Shown: piece after piece, positions 25,011 through 33,340 of the stretch
How the letters are laid out: the number at the start of each line of letters is the position of its first letter
How positions within the stretch are numbered: position 1 is the first letter of the stretch
Source: Bacteroidales bacterium
Lineage (GTDB): Bacteria; Bacteroidota; Bacteroidia; Bacteroidales; F082
Direction: 5' to 3'
Length of the DNA stretch: 44,993 nt
Assembly: GCA_017632935.1 (NCBI GenBank)
Contig: JAGBQJ010000033.1
Coordinates: forward strand, 1 to 44,993
Notes under the pieces: model-generated
What the model saw: the letters and a program-made list of their open reading frames with translations, nothing else
Database searches by the model: none
Told to the model about the DNA's origin: nothing
Program-made: the position numbers and the translations under genes

Positions 25011-25100
25011 TTTTTTATCCCTAAATGTGTGTCGGGCGCAACTTTTAATTTTTGCCTACTCATTAGCTTTTCGGCTTCCGCTATACTTGTTTTTCTGCTG

Positions 25101-25108
25101 CAAATATA
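25101..25108 (-). promoter_or_regulatory. -7 element for the small secreted protein
   Basis: Minus-strand TATATTTG in a gene-free stretch of about 245 bases (25011-25256). Apart from this element and the terminator at 25199-25242 I see nothing else in that stretch. Confidence 0.55.
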
Positions 25109-25198
25109 CACTTTAATTTCGATATCTCAATAAAAAGTGGATTTTTTAGCTCTGCCCAATTTCATTCCAAAAAGCGTGCCAAAACTTGAAAGAAGAAA

Positions 25199-25242
25199 AC
25201 AAAAAAAAAGACTCTCGGTACAAACCAAGAGTCTTTTTTTTC
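25199..25242 (-). terminator. Terminator after the DUF2795 gene
   Basis: A thirteen-pair stem, AAAAAAAGACTCT (25203-25215) with AGAGTCTTTTTTT (25228-25240), with A and T runs on both sides. Placed 15 bases behind the minus-strand gene ending at 25257. It could also act on the plus strand, where no gene ends. Confidence 0.85.
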
Positions 25243-25256
25243 TGAAAATCAGTTTA

Positions 25257-25478
25257 TTAATACTCGTCCTCATGGAAGAAAAAGTCATCCTTCGTGGGAT
25301 AATCCGGCCAGAGGTCTTCGATTCGTTCGTATATCTCACCCTCGTCTTCGATCTCCTGAAGGTTTTCAATGATTTCTTCCTGTGCGCCCGTACGCAAGGC
25401 CCAATCCAACAACTCGTCACGAGTGGCCGGCCACGGTGCGTCTTCCAATTTTGAGGCTAATTCCAGTGTCCAATACAT
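25257..25478 (-). CDS. DUF2795-like small acidic protein
   Basis: A 73-residue acidic protein. W-P-A-T-R-D-E-L-L-D-W-A followed by G-A-Q-E-E-I-I-E-N-L-Q-E-I and D-E-G-E-I-Y-E-R-I-E-D-L-W-P matches the DUF2795 pattern, a small helical domain of unknown role that is common in this phylum. The C-terminus is very acidic (F-F-F-H-E-D-E-Y). It has its own promoter at 25517-25524 and terminator at 25199-25242, so it is monocistronic. Confidence 0.8.
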   Translation of the reverse strand: MYWTLELASKLEDAPWPATRDELLDWALRTGAQEEIIENLQEIEDEGEIYERIEDLWPDYPTKDDFFFHEDEY

Positions 25479-25516
25479 CGTATTTTCGTTTTGTGTTTAA
25501 CTCTTTTTTGAGGGCG

Positions 25517-25524
25517 CAAAAGTA
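25517..25524 (-). promoter_or_regulatory. -7 element for the DUF2795 gene
   Basis: Minus-strand TACTTTTG, matching TAnnTTTG, 38 bases before the ATG at 25478. The region further upstream is very AT-rich. Confidence 0.55.
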
Positions 25525-25573
25525 CAAGTATTTTTTTAACTGACAAGGGCTTTTTAATAAAAATAACAATTTT

Positions 25574-26134
25574 TTATTTATTTGATTCCCAATTATTTTC
25601 ATCAACTTTGTCTAAAAAGCCAAAATATCGAGCCAAGACAAAGAAATAATCCGAAAGCCGGTTCAGGTATTTCAAATCGATCGGGTCGATAGGGTGCTGG
25701 GCCGCCAAACGCCATCCCTGACGCTCGGCACGACGGCACACCGTGCGGCATACATGAGCATACGAGGCTTTCAAGTTGCCGCCTGGGATAACAAAGCTTT
25801 TCAACTCGGGCAACTGCTCGTTCATCACATCGATTTCATGCTCCAAATAGGCTACATCTTCTAGTTTCAACACAGGAATCATCTTTTTCACCTCAGAGTT
25901 CTCGTCCATGGCAAAATGCGACTCGATGGTGAACAACTTGTTTTGGACCACATCCAATACGGTCCTCATCTCAGCGGTGACACCGTCTTGGTCATAAAGC
26001 ACGCCGATAAAAGCGCTCATCTCGTCGACAGTGCCGTAGGCCTCCACTCTATCGTCATATTTCGCGACACGCAAGCCACCTATTAATGAGGTCTTGCCTT
26101 CGTCGCCAGTTCGCGTATACGTAACATTTTTCAT
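25574..26134 (-). CDS. Cob(I)alamin adenosyltransferase, PduO type
   Basis: A 186-residue ATP:corrinoid adenosyltransferase that makes adenosylcobalamin. The N-terminal T-R-T-G-D-E-G-K-T-S-L-I-G-G is the ATP-binding loop, Y-G-T-V-D-E-M-S-A-F-I-G the first core motif, and V-C-R-T-V-C-R-R-A-E-R with L-N-R-L-S-D-Y-F-F the active-site arginines of the five-helix bundle. The length is usual. It is followed on the same strand by no related gene; upstream, 45 bases away, is the end of a methyltransferase-like gene. No other corrinoid gene is in the window. Confidence 0.92.
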   Translation of the reverse strand: MKNVTYTRTGDEGKTSLIGGLRVAKYDDRVEAYGTVDEMSAFIGVLYDQDGVTAEMRTVLDVVQNKLFTIESHFAMDENSEVKKMIPVLKLEDVAYLEHEIDVMNEQLPELKSFVIPGGNLKASYAHVCRTVCRRAERQGWRLAAQHPIDPIDLKYLNRLSDYFFVLARYFGFLDKVDENNWESNK

Positions 26135-26179
26135 TGTAATTCTATTTTGTCACAAAACCGACTTCTGTAACATTATTCT

Positions 26180-26848
26180 CTAATATTTTAGAACAAAATC
26201 CTGTTTCTCAATGCCTTCGCGGAAAAAGACCACTCCAATGCAATACAAATCGAAAGTAACCGAAACATCTTCGTTGGCCTTGATTTCCTCCCAAGCATCT
26301 TCCATGGCCTTGTTGCGGTGGATACCCTCGAAGACGAAGATCGAATCGGCCGTCTTATAACTCAGGCAATCAACGAGATAATCCCAAGTGTCATCTTCAA
26401 ACGAGTCGCGGCCGAAGAAGACGAAGCCCGAATTCAAGCGACGGAAATGCGTGGAGTCGAACTCCGCAGGTTGGATGAGATTCACATTGACAACCCCCAT
26501 CGCGTTGAGTGTCTCCAAAAAATTCTCCGACTGCTCCAGATAGACCTTAGTCTGCATGTTGCCCAAAGCCATTGCCGTGGCATTCAACGCTGTCATGTGG
26601 CCAAACGACACCACCGAATCGGGCTCAAAATAGCGCACCATGCGGTAGAGCAACCTGCTCTGCTTCCGAAGGCGATAGTTGATGTGTTTCCGTTTGTCCA
26701 AAAGCCGCGCCACACGATAGGCCGTATCGTAATCGCGGTTGGAGCCGCTATCGTTCAGCACCTTACGCATGAAGTCGAACACAAAGGGCGAATGTATGCT
26801 GTACTCACTCTTGCGCTGCAACAGATATTTCAGATAGCTTCCCAACAT
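26180..26848 (-). CDS. Degenerate class I methyltransferase-like protein
   Basis: A 222-residue protein. The N-terminus I-H-S-P-F-V-F-D-F and the layout fit a Bacteroidota group of SAM-dependent O-methyltransferase-like proteins. The position of the glycine-rich SAM loop reads V-V-S-F-G-H-M-T-A-L-N-A-T (about 79-91), lacking the E-x-G-x-x-x-G pattern, so SAM binding is doubtful. The C-terminal strand pair L-Y-C-I-G-V-V-F-F is preserved, as in the fold. It is separated by three bases from the secreted protein gene upstream (26852-28408), hence co-transcribed. Confidence 0.68.
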   Translation of the reverse strand: MLGSYLKYLLQRKSEYSIHSPFVFDFMRKVLNDSGSNRDYDTAYRVARLLDKRKHINYRLRKQSRLLYRMVRYFEPDSVVSFGHMTALNATAMALGNMQTKVYLEQSENFLETLNAMGVVNVNLIQPAEFDSTHFRRLNSGFVFFGRDSFEDDTWDYLVDCLSYKTADSIFVFEGIHRNKAMEDAWEEIKANEDVSVTFDLYCIGVVFFREGIEKQDFVLKY

Positions 26849-26851
26849 AAC

Positions 26852-28408
26852 TCAATCGTATTGGACCTTTTGCAAGTAAAACACCGATCGCTTAGCTTGA
26901 GGCTGGGTGCTATTTTGAATCATCTGAGAGCCATAAATGAGAAAACGATTGCCATACCATTTGGTCATTTGGGCGAAATACTCGTCTTCCACGTAATCGC
27001 CGCCATGCATCGGAGCCAACTTCTCGCTCTGTTGGTTCATCAGGACTTGGGCGTTTTTGTCAAATGCGGTATATCTCAAGTTGTTATGGTATGGTGAAAC
27101 CACCACCAACTCATCATAGCAAACACCTTCGGAAGCATGAGGAAACAGGCTATAGGTAAGCTCGTTGTCAAACTTCACCGACTGCTGCCACTTTAGGTTG
27201 CCCTCATGGTCGAAAGCCAGCAGGATCTCGCTGAAAAAGTCGTAGCCATCGAAGATGGTGTAGGTATAAGGATAGCCGCCATAGTAACCGTAATAGCCAT
27301 AGTTCATGCGGGTCTCAGTGTGGTAATAAGGCATAAAGGCTTCAGCAGCAAAGACGGTCAAATCGCCGAAATCGGTCACCCGAGGCGTCAGGAATTGGAA
27401 AGCGATTTCACTCTTTTGGGGATTGTCTTTCTTCTGGTTTTTCAGTATTTCCTCGCGCAACCTCACACGATCGGAAACGGTCAGGGCATGCTCAATCTCG
27501 GGCATATCTTTGAATAGGTAAACCTTACTGTTGGGTCTACCGCCAACGAAACGCATCCACACCACGCCGAGACTTTCCTTGTCGAAGTTCTCTGTCACGC
27601 CTTCAAGGTTGACCTTTCGTCCCGTCTCGCGCTCCAAGGTGCCGATGACAATGAGATTTCGGCTCTCATCGAAACGAAAAACCATACGACCCAGGGCAGC
27701 GTTGGGAATGTTATCGTAGCGATAACTGCTTTTCAGGTTGCCCGAAGACGAGTAAACCATAAAAGCGGTGGAAACGAAATGCTTGTTCTCGTACTCCTTG
27801 GCCGCCACCACAAAGCAATGTTCTTTAGGAAAGGCCTCGGTTTGGAAAAGGACAAAGCTACTCGACGAAGGCGTCACGGTACGATATGAATTATCAGTCA
27901 AATTATAAAAATACAAGGCTCCGTTGCCACTCTTGTTGTTGAGGGCCATCATCATCATTCCGTCTACCACTGCCACCGACAGCGGCACCGACTTCTCCGG
28001 CCACTTGTTCCAAAAAGTTTGGTAACTCTTCTCTTCCCTATTGAAGCTCACCACTAGAAAATCCAATGTGTCGGAGGCTTTTTTGTTACCGTCGTTGGCA
28101 AAAAGAAAAGTGGTGTAGTGACCGTCGCTGTCAGCATCGACAAACTTGAGCTTGTCGGGCAGGGGAATCAAGTCGCTGCGGGTCTCGTAAAGGCTGCTGT
28201 CGAGGCAGGCGAAGCTCCACAGACGCTGTTTCTTCTTGTCCGTCCTGTCGGTTTCGTAAACCATGATGCCTTCGGCATCGCCAAAGGTTTGGAAATGGCA
28301 TCCTTGTTCCTTGTTCCAACGATTCACCTCATAGCGCACAGGCTCCACCTGCTGGGCTGCGGCCCAACAAAACAAAAACAGGAATGCTATGAGAAGGAAT
28401 CGTTTCAT
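26852..28408 (-). CDS. Secreted protein, probable beta-propeller, unknown
   Basis: A 518-residue protein with a signal peptide ending W-A-A-A-Q at about residue 19. The rest is a run of beta-strand segments with no lipobox and no sorting domain. Repeated patterns such as L-Y-F-Y-N-L, A-F-M-V-Y-S-S-S-G-N-L and L-L-A-F-D-H-E-G-N-L-K-W, the last resembling PQQ/Kelch-type blades, suggest a propeller. A Tyr/Gly-rich loop (Y-G-Y-Y-G-Y-Y-G-G-Y-P-Y) sits at about 370-381. Most likely periplasmic or outer-surface. I do not recognise a family. It precedes the methyltransferase-like gene by three bases. Confidence 0.72.
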   Translation of the reverse strand: MKRFLLIAFLFLFCWAAAQQVEPVRYEVNRWNKEQGCHFQTFGDAEGIMVYETDRTDKKKQRLWSFACLDSSLYETRSDLIPLPDKLKFVDADSDGHYTTFLFANDGNKKASDTLDFLVVSFNREEKSYQTFWNKWPEKSVPLSVAVVDGMMMMALNNKSGNGALYFYNLTDNSYRTVTPSSSSFVLFQTEAFPKEHCFVVAAKEYENKHFVSTAFMVYSSSGNLKSSYRYDNIPNAALGRMVFRFDESRNLIVIGTLERETGRKVNLEGVTENFDKESLGVVWMRFVGGRPNSKVYLFKDMPEIEHALTVSDRVRLREEILKNQKKDNPQKSEIAFQFLTPRVTDFGDLTVFAAEAFMPYYHTETRMNYGYYGYYGGYPYTYTIFDGYDFFSEILLAFDHEGNLKWQQSVKFDNELTYSLFPHASEGVCYDELVVVSPYHNNLRYTAFDKNAQVLMNQQSEKLAPMHGGDYVEDEYFAQMTKWYGNRFLIYGSQMIQNSTQPQAKRSVFYLQKVQYD

Positions 28409-28423
28409 CTGTCAATGCTTTTC

Positions 28424-28500
28424 GTCATTGCGAGGAGGAACGACGAAGCAATCCAGGGTGAAAAACTCATTATCTGGATTGCTTCGTTCCTCGCAATGAC
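28424..28500. repeat. GTCATTGCGAGG palindromic repeat, intergenic copy
   Basis: Left arm 28424-28456 and right arm 28474-28500 are inverted repeats; the left arm has two three-base insertions relative to the right. The 33-base left arm is identical to that of the copy inside dus. The element lies between two convergently spaced minus-strand genes (26852-28408 and 28516-30180) and could fold into a long stem. Confidence 0.85.
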
Positions 28501-28515
28501 GCTATCGCGTCTGTA

Positions 28516-30180
28516 TTAGAACTTCACAAACTTAGAAACAGCCGTCGTGCCGTTGGCATAACGGAAGTTGACGAAATAAACGCCGCTCTCAAGCTCGCTC
28601 ACGTTAAGTTGGGCATTTCCGGCAGCAACGTTCACCTCGCTCACCTTGCGGCCTGTCATGTCGAACACGCTGACTTGAGCATCGTTGTCAAGCACAAACG
28701 ACACCTGCTCGTTGGCGGGATTGGGATAAAGGTTGACGGATGGGACAACATTCTCATTCACAGCATCATAATGCTTCGTATAGGCCTTAAAGTAATCGAT
28801 TTCCCAAGTCGAAGCGGCATCCGTGGTGCTGGTGTAAACGAAAGCGACAAAAATACCGCCGTCAGGATTCTGGTCATACATCTCTTCCTTCACGTTGAGC
28901 GCACCCGACTCAACCCACACGTATTCGCCCGATGAATAGTCGAAAGCGTCAGTGAAGTCGGTCCATTCAAAATCAGTAGGCTCGCTTTGGCCGTCATAGT
29001 CGGTGGAAGCCAACACGCGGATCGGATTGCCGTCATACTTCATGGCAGTACGGAACTCAATCCAAAGATCCATGTAACCAGACTGCAGTCTTGGGCTGAT
29101 GAGCCAGTCCTCATTGGCAAAAGCCTGACCTGCATAGCCACTCATTTTGGCGAAAGTCGTGCCTTGATAAATACTTTGTTGCCAAGCTTGGTCGCCGTAC
29201 AAATCCTGTGCAGTAAATGTGCCGAGGCTCCCTTCCTCTTCAAAGTCCTCAAACAGAATGACTTCCACATCCTCGGTGGATTGCGTCAAGGTCGGATAGC
29301 TGCCATCGGTCTTGTAGTCGATGTTGGCACCGCTGTTGGTGTAGGGGAAGATAGCAAAATGATAAACCGTGTTGTTTTGCAAGCCGTTGAAGGTCACAGT
29401 CTGAACGCCATAAGCCACATTCTTGGCCAATTCCGTATCAGCAACGGGAGAGCCATCGGTGGGAACAGTGATGTCGCCCAAGGAAGCCAAAACCAAATAC
29501 TTGGAAGGCAGTTGGTCGCCTGTGGCATCGTTCCAACGGAGGGTGATGTCCACACCATCGGTCATGGCTTGGAATTGCGTGGGATAGTTGCTCGGTTCCG
29601 GGTCGGGGTCAGCAGCACCACCGGCCTTGTAGAAGCTGACGCGAGTGGAGATGTTCGAGCCTTCTGCATAGCAGCTGAACAAGGGGGCGTTGTTTTGGGT
29701 GTTAGGGTTGAAGCGCATGTTGTTGCGGGTATTTTCGCCTTGGGCAACAACTTCGGCGGTACCATCTGCATTAAATGTGATGTTCCATTCGCCATTGGCA
29801 TCGAGGGTGGTTTGGGTCTTCAAATTATTGCTGTTGCTACTTGCGGCATAGAGATAACCGCCTTTTACCTCATCATACAAGGTCCAAGCGCCCGTGCTTC
29901 CACCCAAAGTGAGCTGAAACACATCCGTTGCACTCTCAGGGTTCGTACCAAGCGTAACAGTGATGGCATCACCTTCCTCAGCCACAACCACGGCATTGCG
30001 GTTATTGGTCTTCTGATTACCCATCGCAAGAACGCCTAAGTCTTCGTAATGCGCTACGATAATGTAATTGGCACCCGCCTCTAGACCTGAGGCAGAGGTA
30101 ATCTTAGTGAATGTTGTCTGAGCAATGCCACTCACCGAAAGAAGCAGCATGGCCACTAATGAGAATAGAACTTTTTTCAT
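28516..30180 (-). CDS. Type IX-secreted surface protein
   Basis: A 554-residue protein with a signal peptide ending G-I-A-Q at about residue 21 and a C-terminal type IX sorting domain of about 75 residues: L-Y-P-N-P-A-N-E-Q-V-S-F near 483, D-M-T-G-R-K-V and S-G-V-Y-F-V-N-F-R, ending K-F-V-K-F. The middle holds a fibronectin-III-like stretch (about 205-305, ending V-Y-H-F-A-I-F-P-Y-T) and a carbohydrate-binding-like jelly roll of the choice-of-anchor type (F-E-D-F-E-E-E-G-S, then D-W-L-I-S-P-R-L). It is expected to be exported through the Por system and kept on the surface. The ligand is unknown. Confidence 0.85.
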   Translation of the reverse strand: MKKVLFSLVAMLLLSVSGIAQTTFTKITSASGLEAGANYIIVAHYEDLGVLAMGNQKTNNRNAVVVAEEGDAITVTLGTNPESATDVFQLTLGGSTGAWTLYDEVKGGYLYAASSNSNNLKTQTTLDANGEWNITFNADGTAEVVAQGENTRNNMRFNPNTQNNAPLFSCYAEGSNISTRVSFYKAGGAADPDPEPSNYPTQFQAMTDGVDITLRWNDATGDQLPSKYLVLASLGDITVPTDGSPVADTELAKNVAYGVQTVTFNGLQNNTVYHFAIFPYTNSGANIDYKTDGSYPTLTQSTEDVEVILFEDFEEEGSLGTFTAQDLYGDQAWQQSIYQGTTFAKMSGYAGQAFANEDWLISPRLQSGYMDLWIEFRTAMKYDGNPIRVLASTDYDGQSEPTDFEWTDFTDAFDYSSGEYVWVESGALNVKEEMYDQNPDGGIFVAFVYTSTTDAASTWEIDYFKAYTKHYDAVNENVVPSVNLYPNPANEQVSFVLDNDAQVSVFDMTGRKVSEVNVAAGNAQLNVSELESGVYFVNFRYANGTTAVSKFVKF

Positions 30181-30209
30181 TTTCTTTTAATTTTATGTTA
30201 GACAATTAG

Positions 30210-30461
30210 TTATAATTCCAATGTTTCAGCCTGTTCCACCGCCTTAATTTCGGGGATGACCTTTTTCATCACGGCCTCGATACCATTTTTAAGGGTCGAC
30301 CTGCTGTGAGGGCAGTTGCCGCAAGCACCGGTCAGTTCCACAATCACGACGTTGTCGTCGGTGAGTTCCACGAAGTTGACGTCGCCGCCGTCCTGCTGTA
30401 AATAGGGACGTACCTGTTCCAGAACGTTTTTGACCTTTCGTAATATCGTTTCTCTATCCAT
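30210..30461 (-). CDS. NifU C-terminal-domain Fe-S scaffold
   Basis: An 83-residue protein consisting of one NifU-like domain: R-P-Y-L-Q-Q-D-G-G-D-V-N-F-V followed by G-A-C47-G-N-C50-P, the two cysteines that hold the transferable Fe-S cluster, and a last helix. It follows the Mrp/ApbC gene by 49 bases, a gap occupied by a palindrome; the two probably work together in cluster carriage. I use ATG 30461; the longer frame begins within the repeat. Confidence 0.9.
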   Translation of the reverse strand: MDRETILRKVKNVLEQVRPYLQQDGGDVNFVELTDDNVVIVELTGACGNCPHSRSTLKNGIEAVMKKVIPEIKAVEQAETLEL

Positions 30462-30478
30462 TGTTTCGTTGTGTTGGC

Positions 30479-30502
30479 AGAGACGGTGCATGCACCGTCT
30501 CT
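30479..30502. repeat. GAGACG palindrome, copy 4
   Basis: A perfect 24-base palindrome, AGAGACGGTGCA followed by its complement, in the gap between Mrp/ApbC and the NifU-like gene. It shares the AGAGACG arm with the copies at 58, 107 and 2654. With no T-run it is not a terminator. Confidence 0.75.
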
Positions 30503-30509
30503 ACATGTA

Positions 30510-31526
30510 TTATGCATTTATGATGGTTTTTGCGATTTGGTCAAAAGCCTTGGTGACAGGAGAGTCGGCATCAAGGGCGAGCGGCATGCCGTTGTCGCCA
30601 CATTCCGCTATCTTCTCCGTAATCGGAATCTGGCCGAGGAGCGGCACACCTAGTTGGTCGGCAAACTGTTGACCGGTTTCCTTGCCAAAGATGTAGTATT
30701 TCTTCTCGGGCATGTCGGTAGGCGTGAAGTAGGCCATGTTTTCCACCAAACCGTAGATCGGGATTTGCAGGGCTTCTTCCTTGAACATCATCGCGGCGCG
30801 AAGCACATCGGCGAAGGCCACTTTTTGTGGCGTGGTCACGATGAGGGCACCCGATACGTTGTATTGTTGCGCCAAAGTCAGTTGAATGTCGCCCGTTCCT
30901 GGAGGCATGTCGACGACCATCCAATCCAGTTCGCGCCATAGGGTGTCGTTCATCAGCTGGTTCAAGGCGCCGGTGGCCATAGGACCACGCCAGATAAGCG
31001 GACGGCTCGCATCGACAAAGCAGCCAATGCTCATCAGCTTGATGCCGAAACGTTCGAGGGGCACCATCACGTTCTTGCCGTCTTTCTCAAAGGCGGCGGG
31101 CTGCTCATTGCCGAGACCGAACATCATCGGGACAGAAGGGCCGTAAATATCAGCATCAATCAAGCCCACACGCTGGTTGGCACGTGCCAAAGCAATGGCC
31201 AGGTTGGCCGCCACCGTCGACTTGCCGACGCCACCCTTGCCCGAAGCCACCGCGATGATGTGCTTCACCTTTGAGAGGGCCGTCTTCTCCTCCACCACCT
31301 TGATTTCGATTTCGATGTCACCAAACACCTCGGTCAGCGTGCGCTTGGCGCCGTTCACCAAGATGTCGTTCTTCGGGTCGTTGGCGTGTTCCATGACGAG
31401 GTCGAAACGGATGGAGTTATCTCTAACCATCAGATTCTCAACCATGTTCAACGCAATAATATTATCTCCTTTGGGGAAATAGATGACGTCCTTCAGGACT
31501 TCTATAACGTTCTCTTTATTTAGCAT
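30510..31526 (-). CDS. apbC: Mrp/ApbC-family P-loop Fe-S carrier ATPase
   Basis: A 338-residue protein. Residues 1-80 are a DUF59/MIP18-like domain; G96-K-G-G-V-G-K-S-T104 is the deviant Walker A motif; D-A-D-I-Y-G-P-S and D-M-P-P-G-T-G-D are switch and Walker B regions. It delivers Fe-S clusters. The C-x-x-C pair that other Mrp proteins have after V-E-N-M is absent (V-E-N-M-A-Y-F-T-P), as is common in Bacteroidota Mrp. It is followed by the NifU-like gene, and is preceded by a promoter at 31548-31555. Confidence 0.9.
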   Translation of the reverse strand: MLNKENVIEVLKDVIYFPKGDNIIALNMVENLMVRDNSIRFDLVMEHANDPKNDILVNGAKRTLTEVFGDIEIEIKVVEEKTALSKVKHIIAVASGKGGVGKSTVAANLAIALARANQRVGLIDADIYGPSVPMMFGLGNEQPAAFEKDGKNVMVPLERFGIKLMSIGCFVDASRPLIWRGPMATGALNQLMNDTLWRELDWMVVDMPPGTGDIQLTLAQQYNVSGALIVTTPQKVAFADVLRAAMMFKEEALQIPIYGLVENMAYFTPTDMPEKKYYIFGKETGQQFADQLGVPLLGQIPITEKIAECGDNGMPLALDADSPVTKAFDQIAKTIINA

Positions 31527-31547
31527 GATTTTAAACTATTACCGCTG

Positions 31548-31555
31548 CAAAGGTA
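31548..31555 (-). promoter_or_regulatory. -7 element for Mrp/ApbC
   Basis: Minus-strand TACCTTTG, 21 bases before the ATG at 31526. It separates the Fe-S pair from the signalling operon that ends at 31597. Confidence 0.6.
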
Positions 31556-31596
31556 ATAAATAGTTAGGAGTTGGAAGTTAGAAGTTTGGAGTTTTT

Positions 31597-32283
31597 TTAT
31601 TTGCGAACTAAAAACGCTTCCACTGCCGAATTAAAAGCCTCATAATTCTTGTTAGCTACAAAATGGTCGCCTTCGAGAATGGCCAACTGGGCATTCGGCA
31701 AGCTCTTGTAAATAAGCCTTGTATGCTTATCTTTGATCATATCCTTCGTGCCGGCCACGACCAAGACGGGCATTGTTAAGCAAGCCAATTCCGATGGGTC
31801 GATATGCGGCTCATTGACCATCAGGCCAAGTATTTCGGCGTTTCGTTTGGCTTTTTCAGACTTTTTGGCGAACAGCTTCGCAATGCGATATCCGATTTCA
31901 ATAGGCCATTGATATATTGCTTTTACGCCATCTGGAAAAAGATTGGCACCGTTAAGTATCAGTTTTTCAACTCTTTCCGGATATCGCAAAGCAAACTCCA
32001 ATGCAATATTTCCACCATCAGAAAAACCCAGAATAATTGCTTTTGCAATATTTGTTGCATCCATAAAATCTTTTAAATCTTCTGCAAACTGTTTTATTGC
32101 AAATGGCTTATCTCCTCGCGGAGATTTGCCATGTCCTCGCGTGTCTATTGCATACACGCAATATTTTTCTGCAAAATATGGAATTTGATGCTCAAAATAC
32201 TCGCAACTCTCTCCGTTACCGTGGAGCAGTATCAAAGGCTGGCCTTGGCCTTTCTCAATATAATGGAGTTGGATGTCGGGCAT
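31597..32283 (-). CDS. Alpha/beta hydrolase
   Basis: A 228-residue serine hydrolase of the alpha/beta fold. L-L-H-G-N-G-E-S forms the oxyanion hole, G-F-S88-D-G-G is the nucleophile elbow, D-T-R-G-H-G-K-S-P is a family motif, and the acid and base lie in G-T-K-D and E-G-D-H-F. The substrate is unknown; an esterase or lipase-like role is possible. Its ATG is one base inside the stop of the leucine-rich-repeat gene (TAATG), so it is the last gene of the phosphosignalling operon, although a link to signalling is not established. Confidence 0.87.
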   Translation of the reverse strand: MPDIQLHYIEKGQGQPLILLHGNGESCEYFEHQIPYFAEKYCVYAIDTRGHGKSPRGDKPFAIKQFAEDLKDFMDATNIAKAIILGFSDGGNIALEFALRYPERVEKLILNGANLFPDGVKAIYQWPIEIGYRIAKLFAKKSEKAKRNAEILGLMVNEPHIDPSELACLTMPVLVVAGTKDMIKDKHTRLIYKSLPNAQLAILEGDHFVANKNYEAFNSAVEAFLVRK

Positions 32284-33329
32284 TATTTATACTTCGTCTT
32301 GCCGTCCTTCTTGTCAGACAAAGCCCTCTTCCCCTTGCTCAGAATCACAAATTCAAGGTTTTTGTTTCTCGAGCAATCTATGTACTTGATGTCACAGCCA
32401 TTTTGCAAGTCAACACTCGTCAGGCTATTGCTGGAACAATTGATATCCACAAGCTTGCCGTTGTTCACTAAAGACAATTGCACCAGCTGGTTGTTGGAGC
32501 AATCAAGGCCTTCCAACTCGACATTCTTCGATACATCAAGAGTGGTCAAAGTGTTATCGCTGCAGATCAAATTCTTTAATTGAGAACATGCCGAAAGATC
32601 AATCGCCGTCATCTTATTCTTATAAAGATTAATGGTCTTTAAATTCGGGCAGCCTTTTAAATCTATCGTATACAGCATATTGTCGCAGCATTCCAACTGC
32701 TTGAGATTCACATTCTTCGACACGTCTAAGAGCTTCAACTCGCAACTATTGGCAATCAAAGTCTCCAGCTGGACATTTTGGCTCAAATTGATGTTGGGAA
32801 TGCTGTTGCCCGTGCAGACCAGTCGCCTCAGATTCACAAAATGCTCAATGCCATCAAGGCTGTTGACGTCTTTTGTGTTATTCAACTTCTTCAAAAGCGA
32901 TTTGTCACGACCAAAGTCTATGACATAGGTATGTTCGGCGTCCCACTGGGAAAGTACTCCATCGCCATCCATATCGCAATAGCGCAATAAATACTCCTTT
33001 AAAACGGGGTCCTTGACGTCAATCTTAACCGTTTTCGACTTCTCTTCAGCGTCTGCTTTGTCTTGCTCCTCTTGCCTGATTCTTTGTATCTCATGCGAAA
33101 GCACGGCATTTTCATCTTGAAGCTCCTGCATCTGTTGCATGGCTTCTACACTGTTTTTCTTGTTACCCTTTTGTAGTGACTTGACCTTGGCTTCCAAGCT
33201 ACTGTTTTTAGCTTCCAACTGCTTGATTTTCAGATTTAACTCATCCATGGTCTGCGCATGCAACTCGCAGAACGAAAGGCATGCTAATGCAAAAACAGCC
33301 GTAGCATGAAGAATATGTCTTGCTTTCAT
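32283..33329 (-). CDS. Secreted coiled-coil, EF-hand-like, leucine-rich-repeat protein
   Basis: A 348-residue exported protein: signal peptide ending L-H-A-Q at about residue 26; a coiled coil to about residue 100 rich in Q, E and K; a calcium-loop-like D-M-D-G-D-G-V-L-S-Q-W at about 118-128; then about eight leucine-rich repeats of roughly 20 residues of the form L-x-x-L-x-C-S-x-N-x-L from about 160 to 330. The repeats are of the short, C-terminal secreted type typical of this phylum. It sits in the kinase/FHA operon 11 bases behind the membrane kinase gene, so it may be an extracytoplasmic partner of that kinase. Confidence 0.8.
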   Translation of the reverse strand: MKARHILHATAVFALACLSFCELHAQTMDELNLKIKQLEAKNSSLEAKVKSLQKGNKKNSVEAMQQMQELQDENAVLSHEIQRIRQEEQDKADAEEKSKTVKIDVKDPVLKEYLLRYCDMDGDGVLSQWDAEHTYVIDFGRDKSLLKKLNNTKDVNSLDGIEHFVNLRRLVCTGNSIPNINLSQNVQLETLIANSCELKLLDVSKNVNLKQLECCDNMLYTIDLKGCPNLKTINLYKNKMTAIDLSACSQLKNLICSDNTLTTLDVSKNVELEGLDCSNNQLVQLSLVNNGKLVDINCSSNSLTSVDLQNGCDIKYIDCSRNKNLEFVILSKGKRALSDKKDGKTKYK

Positions 33330-33340
33330 AATAACGCGAT

